Shown here one piece after another: positions 45,008 through 52,819 of a stretch of DNA of 64,000 nt (its first letter is position 1; each line of letters begins with the position of its first letter). Below the pieces are notes generated by a model. The model saw nothing but the letters and a program-made list of their open reading frames with translations. It did no database searches and was not told where the DNA came from. Origin of the DNA: UBA2030 sp049969475 (GTDB lineage Bacteria; Bacteroidota; Bacteroidia; Bacteroidales; TTA-H9); NCBI GenBank assembly GCA_049969475.1, contig JBMFOU010000001.1:290065-354064 (forward strand). The letters are read 5' to 3'. The position numbers were made by a program, and so were the translations under genes.

Positions 45008-46111
45008 TCAGGCCGGCTGATTTTTGTTACCGTTATCCATGATTTGCTGTTGCCTACGGATTGACTCTTCATGCACAAGCTGGAGTACCTCTGTCAAAAA
45101 AGATGCATCGAGGCCAAGGTGGGTTCCGCTTTCCATGCGTTCGGCCAACATCTGCCTCCAACGTTTAAGTTGAAGTATGGTTATGCTGTGATTTTTTTTG
45201 TAAATTCCTATCTCGTCGATGATGTTCATGCGTCGGGCCAAAATCTCCAGCAACTCCTGGTCAAGCTTATCAATTTCGAGGCGAAGACGTTCGAGGGTAT
45301 CGTCGAAATCGGAAGCCAGGCGGTTGCGGAGTTTAAGCCCATCTAGTATTCCGAAAAGGGTGTCGGGTGTAATTTGCTGGGCACTGTCGGTAAAGGCATG
45401 AGGTGGATCAGGGTGCACCTCAATCATTAGTCCATCCATTTCCAGGTCGAGGGCCTTCTGGGCAATGCCAGCAATAAGCTCAGCTTTTCCGCTCATGTGG
45501 CTGGGATCGGTGATGATGGGCAGATGGGGACAAATGCGTTTCAGTTCAATGGGAATTTCCCACATAGGAGCATTGCGCCAGGGACTTTTTTTGAAAAAAT
45601 AAAACCCCCGGTGAATGGCTGCCAATTTCTGAATTCCAGCCTGATGAATGCGTTCGATGGCTCCTATCCATAGTTGAGGATCAGGGTTCACAGGATTTTT
45701 GACCATTACGGCCAACCCGCTTCCCTTCATTGCTGAAGCAAGTTCTTTCACCATGAAAGGATTTACTGTGGTGCGGGCCCCTATCCATACCACCTTAATA
45801 CCATGTTTCAAAGCTTCTTCCACATGTTGGGGGGTTCCCACCTCTACAGCTGTAAGTAGGCCCGTTTCGATGCCGGCTTCGGCTATCCATGCAAGGGCCT
45901 CATGGCCCCAACCTTCAAAAGTATTGGGCCGGGTACGGGGTTTCCATACTCCAGCCCTGAAAATTCTTACCCTTGGGTCACGCGCCAGCATCCGGGCCGT
46001 GGTCAGAATCTGTTCCCTGCTTTCTGCGCTACAGGGCCCGGCCATAACCAACAAATCACCCGACCCTGCCCATTGCTTTAGGGGAACTATTTCTAAATCT
46101 CTGCATTCCAT
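45008..46111 (-). CDS. Bifunctional DAHP synthase / chorismate mutase (type II)
   Basis: Joins the first step of the shikimate pathway to the branch point toward phenylalanine and tyrosine. Residues ~1-265 are a type I-beta DAHP synthase: VMAGPCSAES, RAGVWKPRTRPNTFEG, VWIGARTTVNPF, AAIHRGF, ITDPSHMSGK and GLMIEVHPDP. Residues ~270-360 are an AroQ-type chorismate mutase: LRLEIDKLDQELLEILARRM, then IGIYKK and a terminal helix (LVHEESIRRQQ). The domain order, synthase first and mutase last, is typical of Bacteroidota. The chorismate mutase part may give allosteric control. A TACCTTTG box lies only 4 bases before the ATG. Confidence 0.94.
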   Translation of the reverse strand: MECRDLEIVPLKQWAGSGDLLVMAGPCSAESREQILTTARMLARDPRVRIFRAGVWKPRTRPNTFEGWGHEALAWIAEAGIETGLLTAVEVGTPQHVEEALKHGIKVVWIGARTTVNPFMVKELASAMKGSGLAVMVKNPVNPDPQLWIGAIERIHQAGIQKLAAIHRGFYFFKKSPWRNAPMWEIPIELKRICPHLPIITDPSHMSGKAELIAGIAQKALDLEMDGLMIEVHPDPPHAFTDSAQQITPDTLFGILDGLKLRNRLASDFDDTLERLRLEIDKLDQELLEILARRMNIIDEIGIYKKNHSITILQLKRWRQMLAERMESGTHLGLDASFLTEVLQLVHEESIRRQQQIMDNGNKNQPA

Positions 46112-46115
46112 GCGG

Positions 46116-46123
46116 CAAAGGTA
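46116..46123 (-). promoter_or_regulatory. -7 box directly before the DAHP synthase ATG (possible leaderless start)
   Basis: The minus strand reads TACCTTTG, a perfect TAnnTTTG, ending 4 bases before the ATG at 46111. Transcription from it would begin about at the start codon, giving a leaderless or nearly leaderless mRNA. Otherwise the gene is transcribed from fumC and the match is chance. Confidence 0.35.
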
Positions 46124-46148
46124 AGCTAAATCCTTTACCGGACCTTGC

Positions 46149-47543
46149 TTACAACTCGCCTACCATTTTAGAAGGGTCCACCCAACGGTCAAAATCTTCG
46201 GCGCTGACCAACCCCAGTTCCAAAGCCGCTTGCTTAAGCGTTTTGTTTTCTTTGTGAGCCTTTTTGGCTATACGGGCTGCATTCTCGTAACCAATGTGCG
46301 GATTGAGTGCCGTAACCAGCATCAGGGTGTTTTCCAGGTTCTTCTTGATATAGGTCATGTTGGGCTCAATACCTATAGCGCAATGGTCGTTGAATGAAAC
46401 GCTTCCCTCACCCAGCAGGGTGGCCGACTGAAGGAAATTAGCAATTATCACGGGCTTGAATACGTTGAGTTGGAAATGTCCATGAGTGCCTGCTACCGTA
46501 ATGGCAGCGTCGTTGCCAATTACTTGGCAGCAAATCATTGTCAGCGATTCATTTTGTGTGGGATTCACCTTGCCCGGCATGATGGATGATCCGGGTTCAT
46601 TTTCGGGAAGGTGCAACTCTCCGATACCGCATCGGGGGCCACTGGCCGACAAACGGATGTTGTTTGCAATATGCATAAGGCTAACTGCCAGGGTTTTAAG
46701 GGCTCCTGAGGCTTGCACGATGGCATCATGGGCCGAAAGTGCTTCAAATTTGTTGGGCGCCGTGCGGAAAGGGTAGCCCGTAAGCTCTGCAATCTTCTGA
46801 GCCACTTTTTCTGCATATCCCTTAGGGGCATTGAGCCCTGTGCCAACCGCGGTTCCTCCCAGGGCCAGCTCAGCTAGGTGAGGCAGAGAATCTTCGATAT
46901 TGCGGATAGCGTAATCCAATTGAGCTACGTAGCCCGAAAATTCTTGTCCCAGGGTGAGCGGAGTGGCATCCATCAGATGGGTTCGCCCGGTTTTTACAAT
47001 AGTCCAGAACTCCTTAGCCTTGGCATCCAGCGTATCACGCAGTTTTTGTACGCCAGGAAGTGTAATCTCTACTACGGCTTTGTAAGCGGCAATACTCATG
47101 GCCGTAGGGAATGTATCGTTCGATGATTGCGATTTGTTTACGTCGTCGTTGGGATGAATGAAGGTTTTGCCTTCGCCGAGTTTGCCTCCCCGCAAAACCT
47201 CGGCCCGGTTGGCAATTACTTCGTTTACGTTCATGTTACTCTGGGTCCCCGAACCTGTTTGCCAGATGACCAGCGGGAACTGATCATCGAGCTTGCCTTC
47301 AAGAATCTCGTCGCATACGGCCACGATGAGCTTACACTTCTCCTCTGATAAAACCCCCAGCTCGAAATTGGTAAGTGCTGCAGCCTTTTTGAGGATGGCA
47401 AAGGCACGGATAATTTCCTTGGGCATGGATCCTTCAGGCCCAATGCGGAAATTGTTTCTTGAACGTTCGGTCTGGGCTCCCCAATATTTGTCTGCAGGAA
47501 CCCTTACTTCTCCCATGGTGTCGTGCTCAATGCGGTAATTCAT
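46149..47543 (-). CDS. fumC: Class II fumarate hydratase
   Basis: Iron-independent fumarase interconverting fumarate and malate. The 464-residue length is standard. Motifs: TERSRNNFRIG, VWQTGSGTQSNMNVNEVIAN, HPNDDVNKSQSSNDTFPTAM, RTHLMDATPLTLGQEF, and the superfamily signature GSSIMPGKVNPTQNE. The C-terminal FumC domain with ALNPHIGYENAA follows. It lies 37 bases upstream of the DAHP synthase gene and 48 bases after the ArsC-family gene, all on the minus strand, so read-through transcription is possible. Confidence 0.98.
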   Translation of the reverse strand: MNYRIEHDTMGEVRVPADKYWGAQTERSRNNFRIGPEGSMPKEIIRAFAILKKAAALTNFELGVLSEEKCKLIVAVCDEILEGKLDDQFPLVIWQTGSGTQSNMNVNEVIANRAEVLRGGKLGEGKTFIHPNDDVNKSQSSNDTFPTAMSIAAYKAVVEITLPGVQKLRDTLDAKAKEFWTIVKTGRTHLMDATPLTLGQEFSGYVAQLDYAIRNIEDSLPHLAELALGGTAVGTGLNAPKGYAEKVAQKIAELTGYPFRTAPNKFEALSAHDAIVQASGALKTLAVSLMHIANNIRLSASGPRCGIGELHLPENEPGSSIMPGKVNPTQNESLTMICCQVIGNDAAITVAGTHGHFQLNVFKPVIIANFLQSATLLGEGSVSFNDHCAIGIEPNMTYIKKNLENTLMLVTALNPHIGYENAARIAKKAHKENKTLKQAALELGLVSAEDFDRWVDPSKMVGEL

Positions 47544-47591
47544 AAAATTATGATTTTAATGTTGTTATAGGTAAAATTATTTAGGTTATTT

Positions 47592-47942
47592 TTATTTCCC
47601 TTTCAAAAACTCTGCAAGGGCTTCAGGGTCGTCGCCTATAATAGCCTTGTATTCCATTTCCACAATCGGTCGGCGAATGAGTTGAGGGTTTTCGCATAGT
47701 ATTTTGATCCATTCGTCATCGGTGAAATTTTTCCCTTTTAATTCCTTTTTATAAAAGTCTTCCTGCTTGCGGATAAGTTCCGTGGGTTTGAGATTCATTT
47801 TCATCAGTAGCTTTCGCAATTCCTCTGCTGTGAAGGGTTTTTTGAAATATTCCACCACCTCAGGTTGCAGACCCTGGTTTCGCACCTGTTCCAGCCCTGC
47901 CCTCGATTTACGGCATCGGGGATTGTGATACACTCTCAGCAT
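47592..47942 (-). CDS. ArsC/Spx-family protein (putative arsenate reductase)
   Basis: Thioredoxin-fold protein of 116 residues. The N-terminal active-site loop reads VYHNPRCRKSR with the single catalytic cysteine, as in glutaredoxin-dependent ArsC. The later RRPIVEMEYKAIIG segment matches the RPIV motif that positions the substrate. The short length is nearer to YffB-like family members than to E. coli ArsC (141 residues). True arsenate reduction is therefore unproven and a general thiol or regulatory role is possible. No other arsenic genes are nearby. A promoter box lies 21 bases upstream and fumC follows after 48 bases. Confidence 0.8.
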   Translation of the reverse strand: MLRVYHNPRCRKSRAGLEQVRNQGLQPEVVEYFKKPFTAEELRKLLMKMNLKPTELIRKQEDFYKKELKGKNFTDDEWIKILCENPQLIRRPIVEMEYKAIIGDDPEALAEFLKGK

Positions 47943-47962
47943 AGTCGGATATTTTGATATTT

Positions 47963-47970
47963 CAAAGGTA
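47963..47970 (-). promoter_or_regulatory. -7 box candidate for the ArsC-family gene and fumC
   Basis: The minus strand reads TACCTTTG, a perfect TAnnTTTG, 20 bases before the ATG at 47942. No -33 TTG is found. Confidence 0.4.
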
Positions 47971-48164
47971 CTAAAATTATGCTTGAGATTTCTTCTGTCT
48001 TGTTATGAAGCCCTCATGAAACCGTGATTTCTCTGCAATAATGGTGTTGTTCCAGACATGAATCTGTGCCTGACTCTCCTATAAAGACCGTCTGGCAAGT
48101 AAATGCTTATTCGGAAAATACCATATTGTTTCGTGAAAATGGCGTATAAGCGCAGGCTCCTGAT

Positions 48165-48172
48165 TACTTTTG
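48165..48172 (+). promoter_or_regulatory. -7 box candidate for the M1 peptidase gene
   Basis: TACTTTTG matches TAnnTTTG and ends 17 bases before the ATG at 48190. It supports that ATG over an upstream in-frame ATG at 48103. Confidence 0.4.
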
Positions 48173-48189
48173 CCTCAAAAGAACTGGTT

Positions 48190-50502
48190 ATGAAAAAGTG
48201 GTGGATAACAGGCATCATAGTAGGGTTGTGTTTTGCAGCTCAGGCTCAAGGACTTAAAAGCGACACTATCGATGTAGTGCACTATGATCTGCACCTCGAT
48301 ATCATGAATTTTTCTGCGAAAAATCTGAACGGGTTTGCGGTGTTGACTTTAACCCCAAAAATGAATCAAATTACCCACATCCCGCTGGATTTACTGGCTC
48401 TTACGGTCGATTCAGTGAAAGTGAATGGCCAGATAATTCCAGCATGGTACAGAGACGATAAATTGTTGCGAATTCCGCTTCAAGCGCCGGCTTCAGTGGG
48501 GGATACCCTCAGGGTACGCATTAGATATCGTGGAACGCCAGTGGTGGAACCTGCCGGTTGGGGTGGATTTCATTTTAATTCCTGGATTGCTTATAACCTA
48601 GGTGTGGCCTTTCAGGCAGACCCTCACAATTATGGCAGGGCCTGGTTCCCCTGTGTAGATGATTTCATCGACAGAGCTACCTACGATTATTACATTACCA
48701 CTGAGCCTGATAAAAAAGCGGTTTGCGGCGGATTGTTGGTGGGAAGCACCACAAACCCTAATAATACAATTACCTGGCATTGGCGTATGAATCAGACCCT
48801 GCCGGCTTACTTGGCATCGGTAGCTGTGGCCAACTATGAGGAATTCAGTCATATTTATATTGGTTTGGCAGGACAGGTCCCGGTTTCGCTTTTCTTCCGC
48901 CCCGGCGATTCAGCAGCTGTCAATGCCTTATTTACGAATCTCGATGCAATTCTTGCGGTTTACGAAAATCACTGGGGTCCTTACTCTTTCGATCGTGTTG
49001 GATACGTGGGTACTATCGAGGGAGCCATGGAGCACGCAGCTAACATTGCTTATCCTGTTTCTTCACTGAATGCATCCAGCGAATGGCTCTATGTCCACGA
49101 ACTGGCCCACATGTGGTTCGGCGACAAGGTAACCTGCTCATCGGCAGAAGATATGTGGCTCAACGAGGGTTGGGCCGTTTTCAACGAATCGCTCTACCGC
49201 GAAGGTTTATACGGATATAATGCTTATCGCACCAACATGAATCAGAAGCTCGCTTCCGTTTTGCGACTCTGCCATATCAAAGACCAGGGATATCTTGCCT
49301 TGTATGGCATTCCCAATGCTTATACTTATGGTGAAACTGTCTACCAAAAAGGGGGCGTTGTTGTTCATACGCTGCGCAATTACCTGGGTGATAGTCTCTT
49401 TTTTCCTTCCATGCAGGCTTTCCTGAATGCATTTGCCTTCCAGCCTGCTTCAAGTTTTCAGCTACGAGATTTTCTGAGTACGCATACCGGTGTCGATTTA
49501 ACCGCCTTCTTCGAGGGTTGGGTGTTTTCTCCGGGTTTTCCGGGTTTTGTGATTGACTCTATGCAGGTTACTCCCGTAGGAAATGAATTTCAGGTACGGG
49601 TTTTTGTTCATCAGAAGTCAAAAGGACCGGCACCGATTTTCAATGCCAATCGTCTCTTCCTGGGTTTTTTGGATAATAACTGGCATATCACGGAAAAAGT
49701 GATGGAATTCTCGGGCGAGTACGCCGATGCTACCTTCATCCTGCCTTTCAGCCCTTTACTTTGCCTGGCCGACCCCTTCGACCGTATTGCAGACGCAACC
49801 ACCGATCTTCAAAAGGTTATTAAAACTCCGGGGGATTATGATTTTGATAATACCTATTTCCGTTTGTCCGTTGACCAACTGTCAGACTCTGTTTTTGTGC
49901 GGGTAACTCACAATTGGACCGCTCCCGATAGCCTTAAAATACCTACTCCTGGCCTGCGCCTGTCTGATTATCGCTATTGGCGCATTGATGTTGCTGGCAG
50001 CATGCCTCAATCCACGGGTCGTTTTTACTACAGCCGCCCGGGTTACCTCGACCAGACCCTTTTGCAAAATCTCAACGATTCGCTGGTAATTCTTTACAGA
50101 CCCAACGCAGCTGCTGACTGGCAGGGTGTGCCTTTTACCCGCACGGGTAGTCTTACAGGATACATTTATGTAAATAATCTTCAACCGGGCGAATATGCAC
50201 TGGCTGCATGGGACCAAGCCTTCGTGGGTCTATCAGAAAGAGGGAAGTCTAACCGGGACTTTCTACATATTTATCCGAATCCCGTAGGGAATATCATTAC
50301 TATTGAAGTAAAGCCAGAGCTTACATCAGGCCGAATTGAAATCCTCGATCTTAGGGGAAGAATCTTATATTCATTTCATCTTTCGGATAATACCCGTTTA
50401 TATCAATGGAATTCTTCGGCCCTAAAAAGTGGTCTTTATTATGCCCGATGGATAGATGCAAAGGGTAAAATACAGGCCGTGTCTGCTTTCTCAAAACGGT
50501 AA
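48190..50502 (+). CDS. Secreted M1-family aminopeptidase with type IX sorting tail
   Basis: Zinc metallopeptidase that trims N-terminal residues from peptides outside the cell. The ATG at 48190 gives a signal peptide (MKKWWITGIIVGLCFAAQAQG). The catalytic site HELAH (His303, Glu304, His307) plus Glu326 in MWLNEGWAVFNE is intact. The upstream substrate-binding motif reads GAMEH (residues 278-282) instead of the usual GAMEN. The last ~80 residues are a type A sorting domain (LHIYPNPVGNIITIEV, IEILDLRGRILYSF, LKSGLYYARWI), so the enzyme should be exported by the type IX system and attached to the surface or released. 770 residues in total. Confidence 0.93.
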   Translation: MKKWWITGIIVGLCFAAQAQGLKSDTIDVVHYDLHLDIMNFSAKNLNGFAVLTLTPKMNQITHIPLDLLALTVDSVKVNGQIIPAWYRDDKLLRIPLQAPASVGDTLRVRIRYRGTPVVEPAGWGGFHFNSWIAYNLGVAFQADPHNYGRAWFPCVDDFIDRATYDYYITTEPDKKAVCGGLLVGSTTNPNNTITWHWRMNQTLPAYLASVAVANYEEFSHIYIGLAGQVPVSLFFRPGDSAAVNALFTNLDAILAVYENHWGPYSFDRVGYVGTIEGAMEHAANIAYPVSSLNASSEWLYVHELAHMWFGDKVTCSSAEDMWLNEGWAVFNESLYREGLYGYNAYRTNMNQKLASVLRLCHIKDQGYLALYGIPNAYTYGETVYQKGGVVVHTLRNYLGDSLFFPSMQAFLNAFAFQPASSFQLRDFLSTHTGVDLTAFFEGWVFSPGFPGFVIDSMQVTPVGNEFQVRVFVHQKSKGPAPIFNANRLFLGFLDNNWHITEKVMEFSGEYADATFILPFSPLLCLADPFDRIADATTDLQKVIKTPGDYDFDNTYFRLSVDQLSDSVFVRVTHNWTAPDSLKIPTPGLRLSDYRYWRIDVAGSMPQSTGRFYYSRPGYLDQTLLQNLNDSLVILYRPNAAADWQGVPFTRTGSLTGYIYVNNLQPGEYALAAWDQAFVGLSERGKSNRDFLHIYPNPVGNIITIEVKPELTSGRIEILDLRGRILYSFHLSDNTRLYQWNSSALKSGLYYARWIDAKGKIQAVSAFSKR

Positions 50503-50610
50503 AATTTTTCCCCAGGTTAGAGCTCTTCGTGCCATTTTTTTCTGAAAATCAAGGGCCTCTGGCCGAAAAGAATTTTTACATTAATTCGTTCCCTGCCAAA
50601 AACCATTTGT

Positions 50611-52797
50611 ATGATATACCTTGACTACAATGCTACCACGCCCCTGGCACCGGAGGTGGCTGAAACCATGCAACCCTATATTCGCCATCATTACGGAAAT
50701 CCTTCAAGCACCCACCAACTGGGTATAAAGGCCAAACTGGCCATAGAAAGAGCGCGTCAACAGGTGGCTGAGCTCCTGGGTGCTCACCCCGATGAGATTA
50801 TTTTCACCAGTGGAGGAACCGAGTCAAACAACATGGCCCTCCGAGGCATGGCCCAGGCTTTGCTTTCCCGGGGAAATCATATAATTACCAGTGCTATTGA
50901 GCATCCTGCCATATTGGAAGTATGCGCCTGGCTCGAAAAACAAAACTTTGTTGTAACCTATCTTCCGGTGGATGACACCGGGCGCGTGAACCCTGAGGAT
51001 GTGCGCCGATACTTGCGTCCAGAGACCATACTTATTTCTGTTATGCATTCCAACAACGAAACGGGAACACTTCAACCCATTGCCGAAATTGCTGCCATAG
51101 CCCGCGAGGCTGGGGTGGTCATGCATACGGATGCAGCCCAAAGTCTGGGAAAAGTCAAGGTTGACGTTGGAGAACTTGGAGTGGACATGCTATCGGTGGC
51201 CGGGCATAAACTATACGCGCCCAAAGGGGTAGGGGCCTTATATATCCGGCGGGGCCTTCAACCCGAGAAAATATTTTTTGGGGCGGGTCAGGAAAGGGGA
51301 TTGCGACCGGGTACGGAGAATGTAATACATATAGTTGCCCTGGGTGAAGCTTGCCGGCTGGCTGCCCAAAGGTTAGAACAAGACATCGAACATCTGAGTC
51401 AGCTTCGAAATCATTTACAGGAGGGATTGCTCGCTGAGCTTCAGGATATTAAAGTTAACGGACACCCTCAACTGCGTTTGCCTAATACACTAAGCGTCAG
51501 TTTTTACGGTATTGAGGCACAAACCCTCATTTCTGAACTTCCGGAATTAGCTGTTTCGGCTGGGGCTGCCTGTCACTCCGATCGTGTAGATATGAGCCAT
51601 GTGCTTACAGCCATGCAGGTACCCGTAATCTGGGGAATGGGAACTCTTCGATTTTCCGTTGGCCGGAATACGACCCAGAGCGAGGTGGATGAGGCTGTCC
51701 GCATGATTGTGAAGGCTGTGAAGCGCTTGCGCGGAGCTGAACAGGCCCCTTTTGCCCAGGACCTGAAAAACCTTAAGCTTACACATTTTACCCATGGACT
51801 TGGATGCGCCTGCAAATTGCGTCCTAAAATGCTGGAAGAGGTTTTAAAGAAATTGCCGCTTCCCTCTCATCCCAATTTGCTGGTGGGCACCGAAACCTCC
51901 GACGATGCTATGGTTTACAGGCTCAATGATGAAATAGCCTTAGTTAGCACCGTGGACTTTTTTACTCCCATTGTGGATGATCCCTACCTGTTTGGCGCTG
52001 TTGCTGCTGCCAATTCGCTGAGTGATGTCTACGCCATGGGGGCCCGGCCTGTGTTTGCACTCAATATTGCTGCCTTTCCCTCAGGCCGCTTGCCTTCCTC
52101 GGTTCTCGAAGAAATTCTGAGAGGAGCTGCCGATAAAGCGGCTGAGGCGGGTATTCCCATTGCAGGCGGACATACCGTTGAAGATAATGAACCCAAGTTT
52201 GGACTGGCAGTTACGGGCATGGTTCATCCTTCTCGCTTCTGGCGCAACCAGGGGGCTCTCCCAGGCGATGCACTCATTCTTACAAAACCTCTGGGCACGG
52301 GCATTTTATCCACTGCACTTAAGCGAGGTATGCTTAATCAGGAGGTTTACAAAGCATTGATTCAGAATTTGGTTTCCCTTAATAAAACGGCCGCTGAGTT
52401 GATCCAGAATTTCTCCGTCCACGCTTGCACTGACGTAACTGGTTTTGGTTTATTGGGGCATTTGCTGGAGATGTGTCGGCCGGCAGGTCTAGGCTTTAAT
52501 CTGCATTACAATTCGGTACCTTTGCTTCCAGGAGTCGAACAGTTGGCCCTTGCAGGTGCCGTGCCGGGTGGTTCGATGGACAATCTGGCCTGGGTAGAGG
52601 AAGACGTTCGTTTTGCAAAGTATTTGGCCCATCATCAGCGACTTATCCTTGCCGATGCCCAAACCAACGGAGGGCTGATGGTCGCCATACCGTCTACTGA
52701 AGCATCGCGCTTGCTTGAGGTGCTAAAGCAAAAATTAGGGTCCGGGGTTTCTCTCATCGGTTATTTTAACGCCGACGGTCTCATCAGTGTTTCTTAG
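50611..52797 (+). CDS. selD: Cysteine desulfurase - selenide, water dikinase fusion
   Basis: One 728-residue chain with two enzymes. Residues 1 to about 380 are a NifS/IscS-type PLP enzyme: MIYLDYNATTPL, TSGGTESNNMAL, HTDAAQSLGK, the PLP lysine Lys200 in AGHKLYAPKG, and catalytic Cys321 in SAGAACHSD. From about residue 388 the chain matches SelD, which makes selenophosphate from selenide and ATP. The catalytic loop is GLGCACKLRP (Cys399, Cys401, Lys402, aligned to E. coli Cys17, Cys19, Lys20), followed by LLVGTETSDDAMVY, STVDFFTPIVDDPY and DVTGFGLLGHL. Joining the two suggests direct hand-off of selenium from cysteine or selenocysteine to SelD. No selA, selB, selU or selenoprotein gene is seen in the window. 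The gene stands alone between two unrelated genes. Confidence 0.95.
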   Translation: MIYLDYNATTPLAPEVAETMQPYIRHHYGNPSSTHQLGIKAKLAIERARQQVAELLGAHPDEIIFTSGGTESNNMALRGMAQALLSRGNHIITSAIEHPAILEVCAWLEKQNFVVTYLPVDDTGRVNPEDVRRYLRPETILISVMHSNNETGTLQPIAEIAAIAREAGVVMHTDAAQSLGKVKVDVGELGVDMLSVAGHKLYAPKGVGALYIRRGLQPEKIFFGAGQERGLRPGTENVIHIVALGEACRLAAQRLEQDIEHLSQLRNHLQEGLLAELQDIKVNGHPQLRLPNTLSVSFYGIEAQTLISELPELAVSAGAACHSDRVDMSHVLTAMQVPVIWGMGTLRFSVGRNTTQSEVDEAVRMIVKAVKRLRGAEQAPFAQDLKNLKLTHFTHGLGCACKLRPKMLEEVLKKLPLPSHPNLLVGTETSDDAMVYRLNDEIALVSTVDFFTPIVDDPYLFGAVAAANSLSDVYAMGARPVFALNIAAFPSGRLPSSVLEEILRGAADKAAEAGIPIAGGHTVEDNEPKFGLAVTGMVHPSRFWRNQGALPGDALILTKPLGTGILSTALKRGMLNQEVYKALIQNLVSLNKTAAELIQNFSVHACTDVTGFGLLGHLLEMCRPAGLGFNLHYNSVPLLPGVEQLALAGAVPGGSMDNLAWVEEDVRFAKYLAHHQRLILADAQTNGGLMVAIPSTEASRLLEVLKQKLGSGVSLIGYFNADGLISVS

Positions 52798-52819
52798 CTT
52801 TTACAGCCATTTTTCTCTC

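Noticed and set aside
45699..46124. 141-codon plus-strand frame over the DAHP synthase gene
   Set aside because: Antisense shadow of a strongly conserved enzyme domain.
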